Origin: Hordeum vulgare subsp. vulgare
Lineage: Eukaryota > Streptophyta > Magnoliopsida > Poales > Poaceae
Direction of reading: 5' to 3'
Assembly: GCF_904849725.1 (NCBI RefSeq)
Contig: NC_058520.1
Span: forward strand, 537,530,083-537,594,082
DNA length: 64,000 nucleotides
The notes under the pieces are model-generated. The model worked only from the letters and a program-made list of their open reading frames with translations, was not told where the DNA came from and did not search any database. Made by a program: the position numbers and the translations under genes. This document shows, piece after piece, positions 23,690 through 34,877 of this stretch. Each line of letters begins with the position of its first letter. Within the stretch, counting starts at the first letter, position 1.

Positions 23690-23960
23690 AGCTTTTCCTG
23701 TTTTCTGTTTTAGCGTCCCCGAGAAAAATACCTCGAAAATAAAAGTTCTCTGATGGTCCTGAAAATTTAGTATGATTTTTTCTGGAATATTTGAAAAATA
23801 TTGGGCCTGAGAGCTGGCCTAGGGGCCAGACCAGTGGGCCACAAGCCCTATCACCGCCACCCCCCCTGGTGGCGGCTACCAAGCTTCTGGGGCCCACAGG
23901 GACCCCCTCCACTCATTCCAGCTCCCAGCCTCTTCTTCCACCTCGAGAAAAAATTGTTTC
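23690..23960 (+). promoter_or_regulatory. LTR-like cassette between gag-protease and the 3' ORF of N1
   Basis: This stretch aligns with the N1 LTR at about 27940-28160: AAAGTTCTC, GTCCTGAAAATTTA, a TGGAATATTTGAAAAATA box, then the GC-rich stem-loop CCACAAGCC...GGTGGCGG (23837-23895). A GA-rich leader follows and the 3' ORF starts about 350 bp downstream. It may be an internal promoter or leader for that ORF; that role is inferred. Confidence 0.55.
23837..23895. repeat. Athila stem-loop, internal copy (N1)
   Basis: GGGCCACAAGCC...CCGCCACC...GGTGGCGG...AAGCTTCTGGGGCCC. The inner stem pairs fully; the outer stem has one mismatch (GCTTCTGG where other copies have GCTTGTGG). Confidence 0.7.
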
Positions 23961-24308
23961 ACAGCTCAAACCCGTGTTCTTGCTCATTTGGCTGTGATTT
24001 TCGATCTCCTTGCTCAAAGCACCATTCTCCAAACCGTTTTGGGGAAATTACTCCTTGGTAAGTGACTCCTCCATTAGTCCAATTAGTTTTTGCTCTAGTG
24101 CTTTATCCTTCGCGTATTCTTGCTACCTTGGTGACCCTGTTCTTGAGCTAGAAATGTTGATTTTAGCTAGTCCCAAGTAGTTTTAGTGCGTGATACGGTC
24201 TCTAGGCACTAGTAGGAGTAGTTGCTACAAGTTGGGTTAATCTTCATTCACTTTTCTTTCGAAGTCTCTAAAAATTTCAGAATTTTTCAGAGCTAGAAAA
24301 AGGAAAAG

Positions 24309-25869
24309 ATGAGGAGGTTCTTGAGAGGCTCCTCAAGCCGTAACTCCAAGGAGGATGAGAAGAACCATCCCATGTACGTAGTGCCTCGAGTCACAGAAGT
24401 TCGAGCGTGCGAGTGGCCAAGTGATGAATTTTTGCGCGCCGCTGGGCTTTATGAAGACTTTTATTACTTGGTGGAAAACGCAGGTCTTACTGCGTTCATT
24501 GAAGATAAGTGATCGCAATACCTCCTCCTCGCCAATATTTTCGTTCAAAGCTTCAACTTTTATCCGAGGAAGAATCCTCCCATGGTTGAGTTCATGATAT
24601 ACGATGTCCCCCAGTGCATGACGCTACAGGATTTTTGCAATGTATGCAAATTACCTTATGTTGGGGATATCCGTGACCCTCGTCCACGGGACTTGGAGGA
24701 TTTCATTGGTACTATTGTTGTTGGAGAGGAGAGAGGAGTGTCTCGCGCTAGAATTGCTAGTATACATTTTCCTGTGCTTTGGTACTTCTCACTATTTGTG
24801 GGATAATGTTTGATTGGCCGTGGGGAGGCTCGATCACTTAGTTCCCCACACCTTGCGGTTTTGTGCGAAGGCCTTTATAACGATAAGACTTATAGCCTAG
24901 GTGCTATAGTAGCCCAGCGGTTGAACACCAACCGTTCCAAGGGTGCCGTCTATGGAGGTATCTATGCTACCCGTCTTGCCAAACACTTTGAGATACCCAT
25001 TAGACTGGGAGAGGAAGGAGAGATGCTTCTCCCTGAGAGATATCTGGATTATGACAGCATGGTTCGCCATGATTTTCTGGATAGAGATGCTAGTAGACGG
25101 ATGATTTATAACCTGGTATTTAGTCAGGGTACTCGAGAGACTATTACTTTGCCTTCTCCTTCTTTGTTCAATCTTCATGCAGGCAGGTACACTATTATGC
25201 CCTCGGACATCTACGCATATTGGGGCATGGCCCAACCACAGGCGCCCGTTGTTGGGGATATTGCCTGCAGTTATGACCCGCCAAATATGGGCCGGGTCAC
25301 TGTTAAGGCGATTCATCCTTTAAGGCTAGTTGGGCCTCTGTCCGGGAGGTTTGAAGTCGCAAGGTGGTTATGATTTGTGGAAGGACTCTGGGTTCGGCAA
25401 GACGGCGACTTAGAGACCGCGGTGGTCACGAGTTGTAAACCGGCTGAGACTCTTGTAAACCCTAAGGCTTCGACCTATATATAAAGGCGAGTCTGGAGGG
25501 GGAGAGGTAGGTTAGAAATCATCGAGTGCTAGGTTAGGGCGAGTTACGCCTCCCTTGTAATCGAATCCACATCAATACACACAAAGCAGGACGTAGGCTA
25601 TTACCTCTTTTCAAGGGGCCGAACCTGGGTAAATCGCCGTGTCTCTCCCGCTTAACCCCTTTGAGTCGCCACCAAGGTGCGATGGCTCCAGTACTAAGTC
25701 CTTTCACGAGGACATCTTCCGTGACAAAACCACGACACCCGTGCCTGAGCCGCCAGTCGAATACCAGACGCCAGTTTATCAGTGGGAGCCAGAGGAGCTC
25801 ACACAGCAGTGGCATCCACAGTCTGCTCCGGAGTATCCAGGAGCTGGTTATTTCCCACCTTGGGAGTAG
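24309..25869 (+). pseudogene. N1 3' ORF, Athila ORF-like protein, broken
   Basis: One frame runs from ATG 24309 to 25373, interrupted only by TGA at 24510-24512 and TAA at 24804-24806. It contains CEWPSDEFLRAAGLYEDF, MTLQDFCNVCKLPY and NMGRVTVKAIHPLRL. After about 380 bp of foreign-looking DNA (25355-25740) a Pro/Gln/Trp-rich tail continues and ends PPWE-stop at 25869. Position and sequence style fit the extra ORF of plant Athila-type elements and related non-autonomous Triticeae families. No enzymatic motif is seen, nor a signal peptide or membrane segment, so an envelope role is not supported. Function unknown. Retention of a long frame in an element lacking pol suggests it once mattered. 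Confidence 0.7.
25355..25740 (+). mobile_element. Unclassified insertion fragment with TATA box inside the N1 3' ORF
   Basis: The reading frame of the 3' ORF is lost across this stretch and regained after it. The insert holds a clear TATA motif (CCTATATATAAAGGCGAG, near 25471) followed by a leader-like region (ACACAAAGCAGGACGTAGG, near 25579). That wording resembles the end regions of other Triticeae transposons, but I cannot name the family. The boundaries are approximate and I found no convincing TSD. Confidence 0.45.
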
Positions 25870-27804
25870 ACCAATCTAGGCCAAAAGCCTAAGCTTGGGA
25901 GAGTACGTGTTCTCACCGACCTTACATTCATGCTTATGCTCTCACTTTGTTAGCCGGTGTTTACACTTTGCCACTATATTATCCATGCTAGTTTATTTTC
26001 GTTTTCTTGTTTTCTTGTTTTGTGTCCTTTTGAGAAAACCCAAAAAGATTTTCCTTTCTTCTTTTGCTTGTTGGGAGCTTTCCCGTGTAAATAGTTTTCT
26101 TTTTCTTTGGGTCAAGGTAGAAGATATTGGTTACAATGTTTAGTGGTTCTTGCATGCATACCTGTTTAGCTTTCAAAGAGCCATATTACTTTGTCTTCTC
26201 CTTTTTGTTTGCCTGCAGATTCAGCTTAGTCCGATGCTCTTATTATTGTTCACATCGTTCGATCGTGCAAGTGAATGGCAATAGTGATGATATATGATGA
26301 AGTGACTGAGACTGAAAAGTTGGTATGAACTCTATCTACTTTGTTTTTGTAAATATGACTAGCTTGTCGACCCAGATTCAGCTTTGTTGTGAGAGAACCA
26401 TGTTTGCAATGACAACTTAGAGAACATAGTTTCTAATGCCATGCTTAACTAGCTGAGAGTTTATAATGGTTTGTCTTGATTGCCAACATAGATTTTGAGA
26501 TGACTATGATGTAGTATGATAGGATGGTATTCTCCTTTGAATGATTCAAGTGGCTTGACTTGGCGCATGTTCATGCATGTAGTTGAAACAAAATCAACAT
26601 AGCCTCTATGATGTTCGTGTTCATGGTGATTTATATCTTGTTCATGCTTGCATTCAATGTTAGTCAAACTCATTGCATCTTGATGAGTGTTGTTGCTCTC
26701 TAGTTGGTCGCTTCCCATTCTTTTGCTAGCCTTCACTTGTACTAAGCGGAATATTGCTTGTGCATCCACTTCCATAAACCCACAAGTTTTTCCATGAGAG
26801 TCCACCATACCTACCTATTTGCGGTATCTACCTGCCGTTCCAAGTAAATTTGCATGTGCCACTCTCTAAACCTTCAAGAAATAATCTGTTTTGCATGCCC
26901 GAACCGCTCATGTGGTGACAGGGGGCTATTGGTATCTTCCATGCTAGGAGTGTTATCCTCGACATGTGTTTATTCACTATCATTCACGAGAAAGGGGCCG
27001 GTAATTGGAATGACCAGTTCCATGCTTAAATTGAAAACATAAATGTAAAACAAGACTCCCCCCGGATTGTTGTTAGTATGGACGGTACCCGAGGATTCGG
27101 CTAGCCGTGGAGTGTGATTGATTGGTGGTGGGGGAGTTAAAACTTTACTTTTCTGTTTGGGAACCGCCTATAGCATCAGTAGCATGGAACATATTGAGAA
27201 CTCTTGGTCATTGCGTTGACAATGAAAGCATGCCACCCAAAATTATTATCTCTGTTTTCAAAGCTTGAGCTCTGGCACCTCTGCAAATCAATGCTTCCCT
27301 CTGCGAAGGGTCTGTCTATTTATTTTCCTGTCGAGTCATCCTCTTCTTATATAAGCACCAATTAGAGATCACTTTTATCATTTTTATGCTTTGCTTTGGT
27401 TGATATTGAGTATGACTATGACTGGATCTTCGTTGCTATGAATTACAATGTTTAGTCAGCCCTTGATCTTTGAAAGTGCTCTGCATTTATGTTTTGCGGT
27501 CTCAGAAAGAGCTAGAGAGAGACCACCTATTCATATTGCTTCATGCTTGTTTTGATTGAAGTGTTGGTATTCGAAACTCATTATTATTTGCTCGTTAGCT
27601 GATTATGCCATTGATATTAGTTTACCGTGAGACCTTTGTGTCACTTGCTTATGTGGTTAACTTGTGGTCTTGCTGAAATTCTGGTTATGAGTTAGACATA
27701 GTTGCAACAAGAAGATCAAACAGAGTTTGTCAAAGTTTTTCTTTCTCTCTCAGTTTGTCAACTGAGTTGCTTGAGGACAAGCAAGGTTTTAAGCTTGGGG
27801 GAGT
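25870..27804 (+). mobile_element. N1 non-coding 3' region and polypurine tract
   Basis: No reading frame of substance. A variant polypurine-like sequence AAGCTTGGGAGAG lies at 25891-25903 just after the 3' ORF. The true tract AAGCTTGGGGGAG is at 27791-27803, one base before the LTR. The last 400 bp are nearly the same as the start of the window (element A). Confidence 0.8.
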
Positions 27805-29465
27805 TGATACGTCTCCATTGTATCTACTTTTCCAAACTCTTTTGCCCTTGTTTTGGACTCTAATTTGCATGATTTGAATGGAACTAACCTGGACTGACGT
27901 TGTTTTCAGCAGAATTGCCTTGGTGTTGTTTTTGTGCAGAAATCAAAGTTCTCCAAACGTCCTGAAAATTTACGGAGATTATTTTTGGAAAATATGAAAA
28001 ATACCTGCGCAAAGATCCACCCGAGTGGGTGGGCCAGTGGGCCACAAGCCCTGCCACCGCCACCCCCTGGTGGCGGTGGGCAAGCTTGTGGGGCCCACAC
28101 GGATCTGCCGCCCCCAATCTCAGCTCTATAAGTTCACTTTCGTCCCAGAAAAAATAAAGAGAGAAGATTTCGTCGTGTTTGCGATACGGAGGCGCCGCCA
28201 CAACCTGTTCTTCATCTGGAGGGCAGATCTGGAGTCCGTTTTGGGCTCCGGAGAGGGGAAATCATCGCCATCGTCATCATCAACCTTCTTCCCTCTCCAA
28301 TTCCATGAAGCTCTTCGTCGTTCGTGAGTAATCTATTCGTAGGCTCGCTGGGCGGTGATGAGTAGGATGAGATCTATCATGTAATCGAGGATTAATCCCT
28401 AGTATCCACTATGTTCTGAGGTTGATGTTGCTACTACTTTGCCATGCTTAATGCTTGTCACTAGGGCCCGAGTGCCAAGATTTCAGATCTGAAATAATTA
28501 TGTTGTCACCAATATATGTGTGTTTTAGATCCGATCTTGCAAGTTGTAGTTACCTACTATGTGTTATGATCCGGCAACCCCGGAGTGACAATAACCGGAA
28601 CCACTCCCGGTGATGACCATAGTTTCAGGAGTTCATGTGTTCACCAAGTGCTAATGCGTTGGTCCGGTTCTTTATTAAAAGGAGAACCTTAATATCCCGT
28701 AGTTTCCATTTGGACCCCGCTGCCATGGGAGGGATGGACAATAGATGTCATGCATGTTCTTTTCCCTAAGCACGTATGACGACACACGGAATGCATGCCT
28801 ACATCACATTGACGAACGGGAGCTAGCCACATATCTCTCCGTGTTATAACTGTTGCATGATGAATATTATCCGAACAAATCACCGACCCATTGCCTACGA
28901 GTTTGTCCTACTGCTGCTGTTACTTTTCTTGCTCTGCTGCTGTTACTTGTCTTGCTCTGCTGCTACTGTTGCTACTACTGTCGCTTGCTACTGTTGCTAC
29001 TTGCTACTGCTGTCACTACTGCTGTTCCTTGCCGCTGCTATTACTCATTACACTGCTGCTACGTGCTACAATACTTTTTTGCTGGTCGTTGACGGGAACA
29101 GAAAATTTCCGTCAACGAGGCAACTTGGCGCCATTGATACAATCGTTAGAAATAGTCTTCCGTGTCAACAGATTGTTTCTCACACCGTTGTTATCATACT
29201 ACTTTGCTGTTACTACTTTGCTTGCAGATACTAATCTTTAAGGTGTGGTTGAATCTGACACATTCAGCTGCTAATACTTGAGAGTATTCTCTCACCTCCT
29301 ATAGGCGTACCAACAAATTTGGGTCGAATCCTCTACCCTCGAAAACTGTTGCGATCCCACGCGCTGGTGGGCCGTCAACAACATTCTTTTAGTTTCGATT
29401 GCCGGAGAGTGCTAGCAGCATTCTTCTGGTGCCGTTGCAGGGGAAGGTCTGCTGTCATGGAGTCA
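27805..29465 (+). repeat. 3' LTR of N1
   Basis: TGATACG...GAGTCA, 1661 bp, followed by TSD ATCAT. It keeps CTCTATAAG near 28124 as a likely TATA box, and a stem-loop at 28040-28094. A TGC/TAC-rich low-complexity block spans about 28900-29060. A fossil primer-binding site lies at 29427-29444. It shows the uninterrupted target site of Angela. Confidence 0.93.
28040..28094. repeat. Athila stem-loop in N1 3' LTR
   Basis: GGCCACAAGCC...CCGCCACCCCCTGGTGGCGG...CAAGCTTGTGGGGCC forms a long two-part GC-rich stem. The equivalent copy in the 5' LTR is at 10525-10579. Confidence 0.8.
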
Positions 29466-30123
29466 ATCATTATCACTAATACTTATTTATCTATATTAAC
29501 AGATTACTAATTTATCTATTGAATTAATTAACTAATTATTTAAATAATATATCTAATTATATATTTATTTATTTTATTAATAAAACATATTTTTATTTTT
29601 TTTATTTTTTTTGGAAGGACCCCACCTGTCATTTGGTGGGAGCGGTGGGGCCCTACTGTCATTGGGACAGCAAGCCCACACGTACGTTACGCACAACATG
29701 CATACATACATAATACATACATACATACATACACTAATACGTACATACATACATACATACACATATACATTATCCCTTCCTTTTTATTATCTCTTTCTAT
29801 CTAACATCTCTCTATTAACTCTGTGCTCACAGACATCTCTCTCAACACAGAGAGATAGAGGAGGCAACCTCCACCTCCTCATACGGAAGCTCAACAGCGC
29901 CGGAACGACGCGGTGTTCGCCGGAACAGAACCGGAACGGGGGAAGGAGGAGAGGGTGCCCGGGGCCCGGAGCTCACCGGCGTTGCCGGGGATCGGGGCAG
30001 CCAGACTCGGGGTCGGCCGTTGTGTAGGATGACGAGGAGGCCGGTGGTTGTCGGTGCGGTCGCGGATCCGGCACGGGGGGGCGCCGGGGATCGGTCCAGG
30101 TGGCGGAGACCGAAGGAGGAGCG
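29466..30123 (-). mobile_element. E0 fragment 2
   Basis: Lies between N1 and N2 and continues E0 after the ATCAT duplication. It begins very AT-rich, contains a (CATA)n microsatellite, and becomes GC-rich near N2. No gene is recognised; frames here look accidental. Confidence 0.6.
29697..29770. repeat. (CATA)n microsatellite
   Basis: Imperfect CATA/TACA tetranucleotide repeats with two interruptions (TAATAC and TAATACG). Confidence 0.92.
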
Positions 30124-30843
30124 TGATACGTCTCAAACGTATCTATAATTTTTGATGGTTTCATGTTGTTATCTTGTCATCTTTGGATGGTTTATGTACC
30201 TTTTATATCTTTTTTGGGACTAACTTATTAATTCAGTGCCAAGTGTGAGTACCTGTTTTTTGTGTGTTTTTGGCTCTTTTCGGATCTGATTTTGGAACAG
30301 AGTCCAAACGGAATAAAATCCCCGAAATAATTTTTTCCCGAACGGAAGAAGATCAGGGGGCTTGAGGGCCAAGGCAGGAGAGCTACAGGCGGCCCACAAG
30401 TCGTGTAGCCGCCACCAGGGGGCGGCGGCTAGCAGGCTTGTGGCCTCCCTGGCTCCCCCCTGACCTAGCTCCTTCGCCTATATATTCCCTAAAATACAGA
30501 AAAAAAATCAGGGAATCCACGAAAACACTTTTCCGCCGTCGCAAGCTTCCGTTTCCGAGAGATCTCATCTGGAGACCCTTCCAGGTGCCCTGCCGGAGGG
30601 GACTTTGGAGTTGGAGGGCTTCTACATCAACATCATCGCCCCTCCAGTGACTCGTGAGTAGTTCACTTCAGACCTACGGGTCCGTAGTTAGTAGCTAGAT
30701 GGCTTCTTCTCTCTCTTGGATCTTCAATACAAAGTTCTCCATGATCTTCATGGAGATCTATCCGATGTAATCTTCTTTGGCGGTGTGTTTGTCGAGATCC
30801 GATGAATTGTGGCGCCGTTGGAAGGTCTTTTGTTGCAGTAGCA
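30124..30843 (+). repeat. 5' LTR of N2 with internal deletion
   Basis: Matches the 3' LTR up to GAATTGTGG (30812), then jumps to the last 31 bp or so. The missing part corresponds to 35565-36496 of the 3' LTR. The junction shares TGG with both sides. The promoter region and a CCTATATATTCCC TATA-like motif near 30476 are kept. Confidence 0.92.
30391..30445. repeat. Athila stem-loop in N2 5' LTR
   Basis: GGCCCACAAG...CCGCCACCAGGGGGCGGCGG...GCAGGCTTGTGGCC. Same design as in N1 with a different inner stem. The 3' LTR copy is at 35144-35199. Confidence 0.75.
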
Positions 30844-30853
30844 GAAGTATTTC

Positions 30854-30871
30854 TGGCGCCGTTGCCGGGGA
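30854..30871 (+). other. N2 primer-binding site (tRNA-Asp)
   Basis: TGGCGCCGTTGCCGGGGA, a perfect complement to the plant tRNA-Asp 3' end, 10 bp after the LTR. Confidence 0.93.
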
Positions 30872-31082
30872 GGTAGAGATCTATCCAAGTAGGTCTCACA
30901 AACTCATCTCTTGCATTTACTTTTTTGCCAGTTGCCTCTCGTTTTCCTCTCCCCCACTTCACATTTTCCGTTTTCTTTTGCCTTTCTCCTTTGCCGTTTT
31001 CTTTTGCCTTTTGCCTTTTTCCGTTTTCCTTTGCCCATTTTCCTCGCTCGCTCTTGGGCTTGTTCGTGAGAGACCTTTTCTC

Positions 31083-32237
31083 ATGCCCAAACCAAACTAT
31101 TTCAGAAGATTGGAAGAGATTGAAACTAGTGTCAAAGGTTCCATGTCTTCTGAGTTTGACCAGAATAGTTACTTCCATGGAGAATTAAAAGAGCAAAGTT
31201 CTTTTATGGCCTGTTTGAATAAAGAAGTTGATGACATGGCCAAAGTATTCCTTGCACTAAATTCTTAGCTTGCTCACCTTGAAAAATTGGTGGGCCAAAT
31301 TTCTGACAAGCAGGCCACCTTAGTCAATAAGATGGCAGCTAAACCGGAAATTTGTGATGCAAATCACGAAGATCTTAAAGTGCTTGGTGTGACTCCTCTT
31401 GAATCTTTGTTTTCGCGTGTAAAACCTATTGATGAAGGGGCTGGATATGAATCCACTTTGGTTGAAAAACGCCCCAATGATTCGGAGTCCACCCATCTTG
31501 ATGATAAAGGTGTGGAGAGTGGAGTAGAAGAAATCAAAATTTTGGGTAGTAATGAAACTCCCACTTTGGATTTCAAGGAATTCAATTATGATAATTGCTC
31601 CTTGTTTGAATGCATTTCTTTGATGCAATCCATTGCAAACTCTCCACATGCTTATAACCAAAGCAAAGACTTTACCGCGCATATCGTAGATGCTATGATG
31701 AAATCTCTTGAAGAGAAGCTCGAATTAGAAGTCTATATACCTAGATAACTTCATGATGAGTGGGAACCTACTATCAAAATCAAGATCAAAAACTATGAGT
31801 GCAATGCTTTGTGTGATTTGGGTGCTAGTGTTTTCGCGATTCCAAAGTCTTTATGTGATATTCTTGGTTTTCATGAGATTGAAGAGTGTTCTCTTAATTT
31901 GCATCTTGCGGATTCTACTATCAAGAAACCCATGGGAAGGATCGACGATGTTCTTATTGTTGCAAATAAGAACTATGTACCCGTGGATTTCATTGTACTT
32001 GACATAGATTGCAATCCTTCATGTCCCATTATTCTTGGTAGACCTTTCCTAAGGACTATTGGTGCTATCATCGATATGAAGGAAGGGAATATTAAATTTC
32101 AATTTCCTTTAAATAAGGGCATGGAGCACTTTCCTAGAAAGAAAATAAGATTGCCTTATGAATCTATGATGAGGGCTACTTATGGTTTGAGCACCAAAGA
32201 TGACAATACGTGCTTCCATCACCTTTTGCCTAGCTAA
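31083..32237 (+). pseudogene. N2 gag-protease frame with two stops
   Basis: A single frame of about 385 codons starts MPKPNYFRRLEEIE at 31083. It is broken by TAG at 31266-31268 and TAA at 31746-31748. The first half is charged and probably helical and lacks the capsid core and zinc knuckle of full gag. The second half is retropepsin-like with CDLGASVFAIP at about 31827, then VDFIVLDIDCNPSCPIILG and RPFLRTIGAIID. The catalytic Asp is present. No RT follows. This is a reduced gag-protease, typical of an element moved in trans. The start could be upstream in the same frame (ATG 30777), but that would overlap the LTR and primer site, so 31083 is preferred. Confidence 0.82.
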
Positions 32238-34877
32238 GGGCGTTAAACAAAAGCGCTTGTGGGAGGCAACCCAACAAATCTATCCTTTTTCTGTTTTTTG
32301 TTTTCCAAACTTTCATAATTCTGTTATGATTGTGTTTTTTGTGTTTCTTTTTGCATTTGTGCCAAGCAAAACCGTTATGATTAGTCTTGGGGATGATCGT
32401 TTGGTCATGTTGGAAAAGACAGAAACTTTCTGCTCACGAAAAGAATTTTCTTTTTTTCTGTAGGAGACTTTGAGTTGATTCGTTTTGCTGCTGATTTCTA
32501 CGCAAATTCTTCAGACTGTCGTAATTTTTCAGAATTGTTGAAGTAACAGAAGTATACGAAGTATACAGATTGCTACAGACTGGTCTGTTGTTAACAGATT
32601 CTATTTTTGATGTGTTGGTTGCTTATTTTGATGAAACTATGGATAGTATCGGGGGGTATTAGCCATGGAAGATTGAAGATACAGTAACCAACATCAACAT
32701 AAGTAGAATTTAAGTTTGCTACAGTACCTAAGGAAGTGGTGGTTTGCTTTCTTATACTAATGTTATCACGAGTTTCTGTTTAAGTTTCGTGTTGTGAAGT
32801 TTTCAAGTTTTGGGTGAAGTTCTTATGGACAAAAAGATAAAGAGTGGCAAGATCTCAAGCTTGGGGATGCCCATGGCACCCCAGGAGATTCAAGGATGCC
32901 GTAAAATCCTAAGCTTGGGGATGCCCCGGGAAGGCATCCCCTCTTTCGTCTTCAATCCATCGGTAACGTTACTTGGGGCTATATTTTTATTCACCACATG
33001 TTATGTGTTTTGCTTGGAGCGTCTTGTATCGTAGGAGTCCTTTATTTTTGTTGTGTCACAATCATCCTTGCTACACACCTAGAGATAGAGACATGCACTC
33101 ACCGTGATTTTGTCGAGCTTCACTTATATCCTTTGGTAAACAATTCAGCTCACATGTGCTTCACTTATATCTTTTGAGCTAGTTGATTTTGCTCTGTGTG
33201 CTTCACTTATATATTTTAGAGAACGGTGGTGCGTGGCTTGGTAGTTGATCTATGCTTTGAAAGTAGTATCAAAAGGGGTAGTTATCCAAAGGGATATGAA
33301 AACTTCCACCTTCATGTGCATTGAATGATTCATCTCAATTAGTTTTGAGTTGTGGTTGTGGTAATATTGAAGATATGCTAGTAAGGTGTTGTGGATCTAG
33401 AAATACTTGTGTTGAAGTTAGTGATTCCTGTAGCATGCACGTATGGTGAACCGCTATGTGATGAAGTCTGAGCATGATTAGTCTATTGATTGTCATCCTT
33501 TGTGTGGCGGTCGGGATCGCGCGATGGTTTATACCTACCAACCCTTCCCCTAGGAGTATGCGTTGAATGCTTTGTTTCGATTACTACTAAAACTTTTGCA
33601 ACAAGTATATGAGTTCTTCATGACTAATGTTGAGTCCATGGTTTAGATGCACTTTCACCTTCCACCATCACTATCTTCTTTAGTGCCGTGCAACTTTCGC
33701 CCGTGCACAAAACCCACCATTAGCCTCCCTCAAAACAGCCACCATACCTACCTACTATGGCTTTTTCAAAGTCATTCCGAGATATATTGCCATGCAACTA
33801 CCACCATGACATGTGCCACCACTTCTACATTGCCATTTCATGGTCGTAAGATAGCTAGAATGATGTTTCCATTAATGTCTATGTCATGCTAGAACATTGT
33901 CACAGTACACTACCGAAGGCATTCCATATAGAGTCATCGTTGCTCTAAGTTTTGAGTTGAAAGTGTGATGATCATCATTGATGGAGCATTGTCCAATGTG
34001 AGGACATAAAAGAGGCCAAATATGCCCACCAAAATATTTTTATAAAAAAAAGAGGCCAAAAGAGCCCACTAAAAAATGATGAGAGAAAAAGAGAGAAGGG
34101 ACAATGCTACTATCCTTCCACACTTGTGCTTATTAAGCACCATGATCTTCATGATTGAGAGTCTCTCGTTTTGTCACCACCATATAGCTAGTGGGAAAAT
34201 TTCATTACATAACTTGGCTTGTATATCCCAATGATAGGCTTCCTCAAATTTGCCTTAGGTCTTCGTGAGCAAGCAAGTTGGATGCACACCCACTAGTTTT
34301 CTTTAAGAGCTTTCACATACTCTTAGCTCTAGTGCATCATTTTTATGGTAATCCCTACTCATTCACATTGATATCTATCGATGAGCATCTCCACAGCTCA
34401 TTGATATGCCTAGTTAATGTGATCATCTTCTCCTTGTTTGTCTTGCAACCTCCACCACACTCCACACCACTTATAATGCTAAAACCATGGTTCACGCTCA
34501 TGTATTGCGTGAGAGTTGAAAAGGTTTGAGAAAGTAAAGGTGTGAAAACAATTACTTGGCCAATACCGGGGTTGTGCATGATTTAAATTCGTTGTGCAAT
34601 GATGACAGAGCATAGCCAGACTATATGCTTTTGTAGGGATAACTTTCTTTTGGCCTTGTTATTTTGAAAGTTCATGATTACCTTGCTAGTTTGCTTGAAG
34701 TATTATTGTTTCCACGTCAATAGCAAACTATTCTTTTGAATCTAATGGATCTGAACGTTCACGGCACATAAGAGGAGTTACAAAGGACATATATGCTAGG
34801 TAGCATGAAAGCATCAAAAATTCATTCTTTATCACTTCCCTACTCGAGGACGAGCAGGAGTTAAGCTTGGGGATGCT
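32238..34877 (+). mobile_element. N2 non-coding 3' region with repeated polypurine motif
   Basis: No coding sequence is recognised over 2.6 kb. Two copies of AAGCTTGGGGATGC (32857-32870 and 32911-32924) match the true polypurine tract at 34863-34876, which directly precedes the 3' LTR. Confidence 0.8.

Larger units (their letters stand above)
10289..29465 (+). mobile_element. N1: non-autonomous Athila-type Gypsy element
   Basis: Both LTRs start TGATACGTCTCC and end GAGTCA, and the element is bounded by the 5-bp TSD ATCAT (10284-10288 and 29466-29470). Without the Angela insertion it is about 10.5 kb. After the 5' LTR come a tRNA-Asp primer-binding site, a gag-protease frame, an LTR-like cassette, a 3' ORF, a long non-coding 3' region and a polypurine tract. 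No RT, RNase H or integrase is present, so it must have been moved in trans by an autonomous partner such as F. Athila lineage is inferred from the primer type, the protease motif and the extra 3' ORF. Confidence 0.9.

Noticed and set aside
24309..25373. Viral envelope-like gene
   Set aside because: No signal peptide, transmembrane segment or cysteine pattern is visible; position alone is not enough.
29697..29770. CRISPR-like array
   Set aside because: It is a simple tetranucleotide microsatellite without spacers, and the genome is a plant.
30854..30871. tRNA gene candidate (also 20600 and 45453)
   Set aside because: Only the 18 nt complementary to the tRNA-Asp 3' end are present; these are primer-binding sites, not tRNA genes.
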